Assembly (NCBI GenBank): GCA_964626885.1
Contig: CAZVJA010000280.1
Span: 1-5,656, forward strand
Source of the DNA: CAZVJA01 sp964626885
GTDB lineage: Bacteria; Planctomycetota; Planctomycetia; Planctomycetales; Planctomycetaceae
Direction of reading: 5' to 3'
DNA: 5,656 bases
The notes under the pieces are model-generated. The model did not search any database and was not told the DNA's origin. It was given only the letters and a program-made list of their open reading frames with translations. Below are positions 1-5,570 of this stretch, in pieces; position 1 is the stretch's first letter, and the number at the start of each line of letters is the position of its first letter. Made by a program: the position numbers and the translations under genes.

Positions 1-4
1 CCGC

Positions 5-30
5 CACGCCCTTCGAGGACTCAGGGCGTG
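5..30. repeat. 8-bp inverted repeat at left window edge
   Basis: CACGCCCT (5-12) and AGGGCGTG (23-30) are perfect reverse complements around a 10-base loop, giving a GC-rich hairpin. It sits in non-coding DNA before the first gene. It could be the end of an intergenic repeat or the terminator of a gene left of the window. No run of T follows it on either strand, so a classical intrinsic terminator is not supported. The rest of 1-172 holds an 8-bp direct repeat, CTGTCGCG, at 110-117 and 137-144, and nothing else I can name. Confidence 0.45.
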
Positions 31-160
31 CCACCCATTTTCCAGTTTGAATAATTGACTCGCCCTAGGTTGGACCGGCCAAACGGTGAAATTGCTGGAG
101 AATTCGCATCTGTCGCGATAAACTGGCCCGGGGTTACTGTCGCGGTCCCCATCTCATCTG

Positions 161-165
161 AGGAG
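161..165 (+). promoter_or_regulatory. Shine-Dalgarno site of the CxxCH/toroid-repeat gene
   Basis: AGGAG lies 7 bases before the ATG at 173. It fixes the start of the first gene at this codon, the only start that leaves a complete signal peptide. Confidence 0.7.
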
Positions 166-172
166 ACTTTGG

Positions 173-1345
173 ATGCCTGCTCGATCTGTTGGCTTGTCGT
201 GGCGACCGGTTGCGATTCTATGCGGGATGTTGACGCTCGCGGCGACCTCATCCACGGCGATTGCCGCAGAGCCGGCTGCCGAGAAGAAGGCTCCGGAACC
301 GCAATATCAATTCGAGCAGATTTCAATTCCCCCCGCCTCCGCCGACGAGCCGACGCGCGACGTGTTGTCCGTGAAGCATGCCGCCGATTATCTGGAGCAG
401 GGGACGCTGGCTTGGGCGAAGGCCCGCAAGTGCGTGAGTTGCCACACCAACGGCAGCTACATGCAGGTTCGGCCGGCCCTCTCCGCAAAGCTGGGGCGCC
501 CGTCGGATGACGCGCGAGCATTTCTGATCGAGCAGTTGAATTCACTGAAGGAACTGAAGAAGCCGCAACTCGCCAGCGGTATTCGCCCGGCGCAGGTGAT
601 TTACATCGCCGCGGGGCTGGCGGAGTGGGACGCTCACGTCGCGAAGAAACTGTCACCAGAGACCGACGAAGCACTCCGTGTGATGTTCCGCATTCAGAAG
701 GAAAGTGGCGAATGGGGCTCGGCCGACTGTTGGCCGCCGTTCGAGTCGAGCCCGTATCAGGAAGCGACCGTTGCGGCGATGGCACTCGCGACCGCGCCCG
801 GCTGGTTGGAGCATCTGACCGACGAGAAGCTCAAAGAGAGCGTCGCGCGGCTGAAGACATATCTCCGCGACACTCCCCCGCCGCAGGAGTACGACCGCTT
901 GTTGCTGTTGTGGTCAGCCACCCGCATGTCCGATCTGCTCGATGCAGCCAAGAAAACGGAACTCGTGGAAGCAGTGTGGAAACATCAGCGGGAGGACGGC
1001 GGCTGGTCAATCCGCACATTCGGCCAGCCGGAACAGTGGGGAAAAGGAAACCGGGCCGAGAAACTGCGGGCCGAACCGGAGTTCAACAACCCGCCCAGCG
1101 ACGGGCATCAGACGGCGCTCGCGGTGATTGTGCTTCGGGATGCGGGAGTTCCGGCGGACGAGCCGCGTCTGAAGCGGGCCGTCGATTGGCTGAAGAAGAA
1201 CCAGCGCGTCTCCGGCCGGTGGTGGACCCGTTCGCTCAACACCGACACGTTCCACTTCATCACGTATTCGGGGACGGCTTACGCACTGCTCGCACTCGAC
1301 AAGTGCGGCGAATTGCCGGCGCTGAATGACGTGGCGGAGAAGTAA
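173..1345 (+). CDS. Exported protein with CxxCH motif and squalene-cyclase/prenyltransferase-like repeats
   Basis: 390-residue protein, probably periplasmic or surface-located. Residues 1-32 form a signal peptide (Arg near the start, hydrophobic stretch about 13-31, Ala-Ile-Ala-Ala before Glu33). Next comes a Pro/Glu-rich linker, then K-C-V-S-C-H at 86-91, the signature of covalently bound c-type haem; Met97 is a possible axial ligand. Residues about 140-380 are helical and contain three QW-like motifs (Q-x3-G-x-W) at 175-181, 272-278 and 344-350, typical of the alpha-alpha toroid fold of terpenoid cyclases, prenyltransferases and related repeat proteins. The DxDD acid motif of squalene-hopene cyclases is absent, so cyclase activity is unlikely; ligand binding or a redox/sensor role is inference. 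The start is supported by AGGAG 7 bases upstream. The gene stands alone and converges on the ceramidase-like gene. CDS is certain; exact function is unknown. Confidence 0.9.
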   Translation: MPARSVGLSWRPVAILCGMLTLAATSSTAIAAEPAAEKKAPEPQYQFEQISIPPASADEPTRDVLSVKHAADYLEQGTLAWAKARKCVSCHTNGSYMQVRPALSAKLGRPSDDARAFLIEQLNSLKELKKPQLASGIRPAQVIYIAAGLAEWDAHVAKKLSPETDEALRVMFRIQKESGEWGSADCWPPFESSPYQEATVAAMALATAPGWLEHLTDEKLKESVARLKTYLRDTPPPQEYDRLLLLWSATRMSDLLDAAKKTELVEAVWKHQREDGGWSIRTFGQPEQWGKGNRAEKLRAEPEFNNPPSDGHQTALAVIVLRDAGVPADEPRLKRAVDWLKKNQRVSGRWWTRSLNTDTFHFITYSGTAYALLALDKCGELPALNDVAEK

Positions 1346-1464
1346 TTGTCGAACATACTGGTGAGTGAAGCCGCTATCTGGTGCAGGAAAGTACACATCG
1401 TCTATTCTGGTTTCAGCCTCCCACGACATCAGACCGTGCATTTTTCCTTGTGATGAATCACAGC
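1346..1464. other. Convergent intergenic region with a short dyad
   Basis: These 119 bases separate two genes that end facing each other. Near the right end, TGTGAT (1449-1454) and ATCACA (1457-1462) are perfect inverted repeats two bases apart; as a hairpin this is a 5-bp stem with a four-base loop. It lies 2 bases past the stop codon of the minus-strand gene and could help end transcription, but the stem is short and no T-run follows. No strong bidirectional terminator is visible. Confidence 0.3.
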
Positions 1465-2841
1465 TTACTTTGAATTGACTGTTCGTACGACTTGTTCGAC
1501 GGCGGCATCAATTCTCTGCTCGATCTCATCGTTCCATTCTCGTGCGGGAAGCCCGTAATCCCAGGGGACTCCGACTTCCTGGCCTCCTCCTTCCCGGAGG
1601 ATACGCGTGGAGGGAACATAGCAGACGAGGTCGTGGGCGAAGCCGTTGACCCATGTATGAGGGCCGTATTTCTCTTTGTACTTCAGGGAATAATCGACGA
1701 CCACTTCCCCGGAAAGGCTGACCCAAAGCTGCTCCTCCCCGAGTTTCCAGGCTTGAATGGCGTAGTCGTGATTCGTGGCGAGTGGGCGCCCCTCCGCCAG
1801 CTGTTGCAAGTATCGCACCGCCAGTGCACCTTGAGGTGATTTCTCGGCAGCCTTTTCTTTCAGATATTCTTGCGTCAGCGGAGATTGGAATTTCAATACC
1901 GCAAAATTAAAGGACGAACGAAACTTCGGTGAAAGCGGTCGCATGGGCTTCGAGATCGCGTCGTTCACCCCGGCGGCAAGCATTTCGCCGTATTTGCGGC
2001 AGAGGTCAATGGTGCGCCGCGGAATCGGATTCTGGTCGGCTCCGCAACCTTGGAAGAACATGGCCTCCGCTCCTGGTTGAAGCCGCTCCAGGGCCAGCAT
2101 GGCGAAACCGGGATAATCTCCCGACCATTCCGTCAATGCGAGCGTGGTTGCGTGGCACGCGTAACCGAACACCAGAGTACGAAGTTTCCCTTGCGGTGAG
2201 CGAATCGCCAGGATCGGGATGCTGTGGTCGACGGGACCTCGGAGCGATTCACCTCGTTCGCGGATTCCTGGAACCTCGGCTTCCTTGTTATTCCTGCGAT
2301 TGACGGCGAAGTCCGTCGTTCCTTCCGTTGCGTGGATCGTGGCAGGTTCCATTTTTGAAATCGCCTGCCTGACGGTTTCGACAATTTTCGATTCGAGATC
2401 AAGAGAGTACCTTTCGACAAATTGGCGGGCTTCCCGATCTTCCCAAGGCCAACAGACGTGCAGGCACTCCCGCAGCGCTGGGCCGGTGTGGGTATGGGTA
2501 CACGTCAGCATGATCTGCTCGCGTTTCAGGCCGCAAGCGCGCTCTAGTCCGGCTACGATCGATTCGTACGTGACTTTAGAAAATCCGCAGACATCGCAGG
2601 TGATGAGTACTCCCCGGTTTCCATCAGCTGCTTCGAGCACGAGAACCTTTGCCCATAAATTGTGGATTTTTTCGCGGGCCAAGCGGGGGGCATAGCCGCT
2701 CATCCACATCGGCTCAGATGGGGTGATCTTGACTTTGGCGAATCCCGTTTTCCACGTTGGTTCATCAGCTCTGGCCTCGAAGGAGAATGTTCGGGCTGAG
2801 AGCGCCGTGAGGAAGACAAGGATCGTACAGAGCCTGTTCAT
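1465..2841 (-). CDS. Exported neutral/alkaline ceramidase-like protein (single catalytic domain)
   Basis: 458 residues, with a signal peptide (hydrophobic 4-18; Ala-Arg-Ala before Asp26). The rest matches the N-terminal domain of the neutral/alkaline non-lysosomal ceramidase family, zinc-dependent amidases that split ceramide into sphingosine and fatty acid. Visible family landmarks are T-H-T-H-T-G-P at 115-121, G-Y-A-C-H at 226-230, S-G-E at 377-379 and C-Y-V-P-S at 407-411. By analogy with the Pseudomonas enzyme these give the zinc ligands His116 (or His118), His230, Glu379 and Tyr408. The segment aligning with the family's GDVSPN nucleophile loop reads G-A-D-Q-N-P (267-272), without the catalytic serine. 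Full neutral ceramidases have roughly 650-700 residues and a C-terminal immunoglobulin-like domain; this protein lacks it. The real substrate may therefore not be ceramide. AAGGAA 7 bases upstream supports the start. It lies 76 bases downstream of cnoX on the same strand, but the products are functionally unrelated. Confidence 0.88.
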   Translation of the reverse strand: MNRLCTILVFLTALSARTFSFEARADEPTWKTGFAKVKITPSEPMWMSGYAPRLAREKIHNLWAKVLVLEAADGNRGVLITCDVCGFSKVTYESIVAGLERACGLKREQIMLTCTHTHTGPALRECLHVCWPWEDREARQFVERYSLDLESKIVETVRQAISKMEPATIHATEGTTDFAVNRRNNKEAEVPGIRERGESLRGPVDHSIPILAIRSPQGKLRTLVFGYACHATTLALTEWSGDYPGFAMLALERLQPGAEAMFFQGCGADQNPIPRRTIDLCRKYGEMLAAGVNDAISKPMRPLSPKFRSSFNFAVLKFQSPLTQEYLKEKAAEKSPQGALAVRYLQQLAEGRPLATNHDYAIQAWKLGEEQLWVSLSGEVVVDYSLKYKEKYGPHTWVNGFAHDLVCYVPSTRILREGGGQEVGVPWDYGLPAREWNDEIEQRIDAAVEQVVRTVNSK

Positions 2842-2848
2842 TCAGATG

Positions 2849-2854
2849 TTCCTT
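2849..2854 (-). promoter_or_regulatory. Shine-Dalgarno site of the ceramidase-like gene
   Basis: On the minus strand the sequence reads AAGGAA, 7 bases before the ATG at 2841. It supports independent initiation and confirms the chosen start. Confidence 0.65.
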
Positions 2855-2917
2855 GAGTCCTTGATAGATCAGAGGAAGACGAGCCGGGTGGACGAAGCCT
2901 GAACACGTGAGGCCCGC

Positions 2918-3793
2918 TCAATACATGGCGGTCGCGAGCTTGCGGCGATATTGGCTGACGAGCTCCGAGCCGTTCGGCAGCATGGCGAAGATGCGGACCA
3001 TCGTCGCTTTCGCTTCTTCGCCGTGGCCGGCGCGGTCTTTCTGAACGACCGCCAGGCAAGTCTGCATCGCTTCCTCGAATTTGTTCGCGACTGCCAGCGC
3101 GTCGGCCAGTTGAAGCTGCAAGGTGAGATTCCCCGGATCGGCGGCGGCGTGCTTGCGGGCTTGTTCCAGTCCCCCCGCTTCCGCGGCGCCGGCACGGACT
3201 TCGATCTGCGACTTGATCTTCTCCGCCTCAGGCTCCAGGAACCCGCGGGCTTCCAATTCGCGGATGATCGCGCCCGCTTCGTCGTCCCGCTTCTGAGCTG
3301 CCAGCACGCGTGCCATCACAATCCGCACATTGTCGCGCCCCGGCTCATGTTCGGGGATCAGGTCGAGCGCCTCGCGATAACACCGTTCAGCGGTCGCGGG
3401 GTCGTTCTCTTCGGCGGACATCCCCTTTTTGATGAGATCCTCGACCGGTGACGGGAGGATGGCCTTGATCCATTCGCGCAGCGACTCCTCGGGGAGCAGC
3501 CCCATGAACTGGTCGACAAGCGCCCGGTCGCGGATCGCCACGACGAAGGGAATCGACTGCACACCGACGGCGCCGGCGATCTCGGGATTCTGGTCGATAT
3601 CGACCTTCGCCAGCACGAATCGGCCGGGAAACTCCGCCACCATCTTGTCGAGCAGGGGAGCCAACTGCCGGCAGGGGCCGCACCACGGCGCCCAGAAATC
3701 GACGACCACCGGCATCTCGGCCGAACGCTCGATGACGTCGCGCTCGAAGGTTGCGCTCGTGACGTCGATCACCCAGGGAGACTTTTCGGCCAT
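2918..3793 (-). CDS. cnoX: CnoX/YbbN-type thioredoxin-TPR co-chaperone
   Basis: 291 residues, cytoplasmic, with no signal peptide. Residues about 8-112 are a thioredoxin domain with W-C-G-P-C at 37-41, the V-D-F-W-A-P lead-in at 31-36 and the cis-proline in S-I-P at 80-82. Residues about 115-285 are helical tetratricopeptide-like repeats, ending in the Y-R-R-K-L-A block (282-287) typical of YbbN proteins. Length and domain order match the family. CnoX proteins hold unfolding or oxidised proteins and pass them to GroEL or DnaK. Escherichia coli CnoX has lost the first active-site cysteine (SxxC), whereas this protein keeps both, so thiol-disulfide activity is likely, as in the Caulobacter type. 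The ATG at 3793 is chosen because the thioredoxin fold starts right after it; an upstream TTG in frame (3859) would add 22 residues with no family match. The ribosome site is weak (GGGAA only 3 bases away). Confidence 0.92.
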   Translation of the reverse strand: MAEKSPWVIDVTSATFERDVIERSAEMPVVVDFWAPWCGPCRQLAPLLDKMVAEFPGRFVLAKVDIDQNPEIAGAVGVQSIPFVVAIRDRALVDQFMGLLPEESLREWIKAILPSPVEDLIKKGMSAEENDPATAERCYREALDLIPEHEPGRDNVRIVMARVLAAQKRDDEAGAIIRELEARGFLEPEAEKIKSQIEVRAGAAEAGGLEQARKHAAADPGNLTLQLQLADALAVANKFEEAMQTCLAVVQKDRAGHGEEAKATMVRIFAMLPNGSELVSQYRRKLATAMY

Positions 3794-3844
3794 TGGTTCC
3801 CGTCCGATCCTTTGCTTGCTCGCGATATGTCGGACGTTGCGACA

Positions 3845-3857
3845 GTCGCCTGGCGAC
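3845..3857. promoter_or_regulatory. Dyad in the cnoX leader
   Basis: GTCGCC-T-GGCGAC is a perfect 6-bp inverted repeat around one base, 51 bases before the cnoX start. A second, 8-bp palindrome (GAACGTTC, 3866-3873) lies next to it. Either could be an operator or leader structure. Such short dyads also arise by chance in GC-rich DNA. Confidence 0.25.
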
Positions 3858-3883
3858 AATTCAACGAACGTTCCAACACGTTC

Positions 3884-3912
3884 AGTCTATTGCAACGCCC
3901 CGCATCGATCAA
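3884..3912 (-). promoter_or_regulatory. Possible sigma70-like promoter for cnoX
   Basis: On the minus strand, TTGATC (3907-3912) and TAGACT (3884-3889) are separated by exactly 17 bases. Each matches its consensus hexamer at four of six positions. Transcription would start roughly 80 bases before the cnoX start codon. Planctomycete promoters are poorly defined, so this is only a candidate. Confidence 0.22.
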
Positions 3913-3923
3913 ACGTCGCCACC

Positions 3924-4058
3924 GGCGGTTGCAAAACCGGGAGGGCGAGGCTCCCGCCGAGCCGCTACGACCGAAAGTCTCTCGTTGCGGCGGCTCCACG
4001 GACCACCCTAAAGGGCGGTGCCCTATCGCCCTCCCAAATACATGGTTTTGAAACCGCC
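3924..4058. repeat. 135-bp palindromic element, copy A (MITE/REPIN-like)
   Basis: The ends are imperfect inverted repeats. The left end has a GGCGGTTGCAAAACC block and then GGGAGGGCGA (3924-3948). The right end, read on the minus strand, has GGCGGTTTCAAAACC, eight extra bases and GGGAGGGCGA (4058-4026). Inside, GAGCCGC (3959-3965) pairs with GCGGCTC (3990-3996), and a CCACCCT/AGGGCGG-type hairpin lies near 4003-4017. It has no coding capacity of its own. A second copy in opposite orientation begins at 5571: 31 of 33 bases of the outer arm and 41 of 44 bases of the core (3954-3997 versus 5613-5656) are identical. Two related copies in non-coding DNA suggest a dispersed, non-autonomous element. 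No flanking target-site duplication is obvious. It lies between cnoX and the pterin operon, about 130 bases before cnoX. Confidence 0.75.
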
Positions 4059-4065
4059 GCTAGAT

Positions 4066-4112
4066 CCAAGCCGACGGCATGCCGTCGGACCGGCGTGATC
4101 GCGTCGGCTTGG
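4066..4112. terminator. Stem-loop directly behind the pterin operon
   Basis: CCAAGCCGAC (4066-4075) and GTCGGCTTGG (4103-4112) form a perfect 10-bp inverted repeat around 27 bases. The right arm begins immediately after the stop codon of the minus-strand QueD-family gene. Overlapping it, 4071-4088 is a perfect 18-bp palindrome (CCGACGGCATGCCGTCGG), so two alternative hairpins compete for the same left arm. Position argues for 3'-end formation or mRNA protection. No T-run follows, so it is not a classical intrinsic terminator. It may instead be a separate dispersed palindrome family. Confidence 0.4.
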
Positions 4113-4625
4113 TCAAGAAAGCACCAACTCGCACACCGCCCATTGGCCGAAGTTCTCCTCGACCTCAATCCGCAGCGATTCGAGCCGATCGCGGTCGGCC
4201 GCGGGAATCGCATCGCACAGACGTTCGGCGATCCACCGGGCGATCAGTTCCGCGGTCGTGTTTTCGATCGGGAGCAGGATGCAGTCTTCTCGCGGAAAGA
4301 CCCAACGGCGGTTCTCGAATGTCGCTTCGACTTCATCCTTGCTGACGCGCACCCGAATGGCGGGATGCTCGGTCGGCAGCAGCACGCGATGGTCGAGCTC
4401 GTTGACGATTGTCTGTAAAGCGTCGCGGAGCGCGATGAAGTCGAACACGTAGCGGTTTTTGTCGAGCGGACCGGCTACTTCGACGGCGGTCCGCCAGTTG
4501 TGGCCGTGCAGCCGTTCGCAGACATTGCCGTTGAAAGTGATGAAGTGTGCCGCGCTGAAGACGAGATGATCCTTCGTCACGCGGACGCGGTAGCTGGCAT
4601 TGTTCTGGGCGTCGGTCTTGGTCAT
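4113..4625 (-). CDS. 6-pyruvoyl-tetrahydropterin synthase / QueD family (COG0720), CExxHGH type
   Basis: 170 residues, cytoplasmic. Family landmarks: F-S-A-A-H (23-27), C-E-R-L-H-G-H (36-42), F-D-F (61-63), L-D-H-R (77-80), E-N-T-T-A-E (121-126) and a C-terminal E-E (155-156). Zinc ligands are inferred as His27, His40 and His42, the catalytic base as Cys36, and Asp78-His79 completes the relay. The family acts on dihydroneopterin triphosphate: QueD makes 6-carboxytetrahydropterin for queuosine, and PTPS-III makes 6-hydroxymethyl-dihydropterin, replacing the folate aldolase. The Cys-Glu pair of C-E-x-x-H-G-H is the signature reported for enzymes with both activities. Between L-D-H-R and the E-N-T-T motif there are about 25-30 more residues (88-117) than in E. 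coli QueD, making the protein longer than the usual 120-140. The start overlaps the stop of the upstream CitG-family gene by 4 bp, and GGGAG lies 8 bases ahead, so the two are probably translationally coupled. Family assignment is firm; the physiological product is open, so no symbol is given. Confidence 0.9.
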   Translation of the reverse strand: MTKTDAQNNASYRVRVTKDHLVFSAAHFITFNGNVCERLHGHNWRTAVEVAGPLDKNRYVFDFIALRDALQTIVNELDHRVLLPTEHPAIRVRVSKDEVEATFENRRWVFPREDCILLPIENTTAELIARWIAERLCDAIPAADRDRLESLRIEVEENFGQWAVCELVLS

Positions 4626-5518
4626 ATCGATTTCTCCCGCGGCAAATTGTTGCCAGAGGATTCAAGGGCCGCGATTGTCGCGGTGGCGATGTTGAGTTGT
4701 TGTTCACGAAGCGCGGCAAACAGGCTGGCGGCGACAAGATCGGCCGTCGTGCCTGGGTTGCGTCGATGCCCGTCGGCACGGAGCCAGAGGTCCAGATCAG
4801 CGAGCAGTGTAGGAGATTGAGAACCGTCGGGCCAACCCGCATCGACGACTTGCTTCGCGCGGCGGGCAGACTCCCGCGCCGTTTTCCAGCCGCATTTTCG
4901 GGCAATCAATGTGTCGGGAAACTCCGCCATGAGGGCCAGATGCAGGCGAATCACGACCGTCTCCCAATCGGGCCCGAGCGTTCTAATCTCCGCAAGCATC
5001 GGCAGTCCGAATTCGAGAACGATCGGAAACCTCTCCGTGTACTCCGCGGCAATGCGATCCCGATCCGCGGCCAGACGCATCGCCTGCCGCAGTGTAACAT
5101 TCGGGCGCGTGGCGACGTCCTGTTCGCCGACCTTGCCGAGCCCCCCAGGTTCGGCGAGACGAATCGCCTCAAAAACATGCTCTGCATCGTCGATCGTCAG
5201 GGCATCGAGCACTGCACCAACACCTTCGGCAAGCGGCACATCGCGCGGCACGGCCGCCAACGGAGCGATTAGCAAAGCAATTCCCAGGTTGACGTTGCTT
5301 CCGCAACGTTCTCGGACGGCGCGGACCGCTTCCAGGATCGAGCGGCCGACGCCGAGTTCTGACGCACGTGCCAACTTCGGAGCCGCGGCTTCTGCGGCGC
5401 GCACAAAGTCAGCATGGGTGAGATCGTCGAACGACGCACCAGGATGCACGTTCCCCGGTTTGCTCGCGGTCGCTTCAATCACCGAAGCGAGATGGATGCA
5501 GCGTTCGAGGGAGAGCAT
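4622..5518 (-). CDS. CitG-family protein (ATP:dephospho-CoA triphosphoribosyl transferase-like)
   Basis: 298 residues, cytoplasmic, mostly helical. Motifs of the triphosphoribosyl-dephospho-CoA synthase family: K-P-G-N-V-H-P (20-26), N-V-N-L-G-I-A-L-L (75-83), E-P-G-G-L-G (123-128), P-D-T-L-I-A-R-K (201-208) and N-P-G-T-T-A-D-L (254-261). True CitG converts ATP and dephospho-CoA to the prosthetic-group precursor of citrate lyase, releasing adenine. No citrate lyase or malonate decarboxylase gene is here. Members of this family recur in tetrahydromethanopterin/methanofuran C1 gene sets of methylotrophs and planctomycetes, and the overlapping pterin gene fits that context better; the reaction there is not known to me. 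The ATG at 5518 is chosen because the family match begins at once. The frame stays open to 5635, but the extra 39 residues are largely translated repeat copy B. No good ribosome site is visible upstream. A weak promoter-like pair (AAGACA 5592-5587, TACTAT 5568-5563, 18 bases apart, minus strand) lies before it. Confidence 0.88.
   Translation of the reverse strand: MLSLERCIHLASVIEATASKPGNVHPGASFDDLTHADFVRAAEAAAPKLARASELGVGRSILEAVRAVRERCGSNVNLGIALLIAPLAAVPRDVPLAEGVGAVLDALTIDDAEHVFEAIRLAEPGGLGKVGEQDVATRPNVTLRQAMRLAADRDRIAAEYTERFPIVLEFGLPMLAEIRTLGPDWETVVIRLHLALMAEFPDTLIARKCGWKTARESARRAKQVVDAGWPDGSQSPTLLADLDLWLRADGHRRNPGTTADLVAASLFAALREQQLNIATATIAALESSGNNLPREKSI
4634..4638 (-). promoter_or_regulatory. 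Shine-Dalgarno site of the QueD-family gene, inside the CitG-family gene
   Basis: On the minus strand GGGAG lies 8 bases before the ATG at 4625, within the last codons of the upstream gene. With the ATGA stop/start overlap (4622-4625) it shows that the two genes are read from one transcript and fixes the start of the downstream one. Confidence 0.7.
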
Positions 5519-5570
5519 GCGTGGATGGTTGCCATTCAAACAGGTCGAAGAACAAGAAAGAAATAGTACA

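Noticed and set aside
55..60. TTGACT as a -35 box for the first gene
   Set aside because: No TATAAT-like hexamer lies 16-18 bases downstream (78-83 reads GCCAAA), so a promoter is not supported.
21..785. Minus-strand open frame of 254 codons opposite the CxxCH protein gene
   Set aside because: Arg/Pro/Ser-rich composition, no motif, and overlap with most of the first half of a convincing gene with its own ribosome site.
625..1329. Plus-strand open frame of 234 codons within the first gene
   Set aside because: It is an out-of-frame shadow of the toroid-repeat domain, Arg/Gly-rich and without family features.
1449..1462. CRP/FNR-type operator (TGTGA...TCACA)
   Set aside because: The half-site spacing is 4 rather than 6 bases, and it lies between the 3' ends of two convergent genes, where no promoter is expected.
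2842..2917. Intrinsic terminator between cnoX and the ceramidase-like gene
   Set aside because: GAGCCGGG and CCCGCTC can pair only with a bulge across a long loop, and no T-run follows on the minus strand.
3794..3859. N-terminal extension of cnoX from a TTG codon
   Set aside because: The 22 added residues have no thioredoxin-family match, and the domain starts naturally at the ATG at 3793.
3924..4058. CRISPR array or tRNA in the long gene-free stretch
   Set aside because: The repeats are inverted and unique within the stretch, with no regular direct repeat-spacer pattern. No cloverleaf with a T-loop GGTTCRA signature was seen.
3429..4418. Plus-strand open frame of 329 codons running across cnoX, the repeat and the pterin gene
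   Set aside because: It is antisense to two well-recognised genes and crosses a palindromic repeat. Its protein is low in hydrophobic core residues, rich in Arg/Ser/Thr and has no recognisable domain. Long antisense frames are expected in GC-rich coding DNA.
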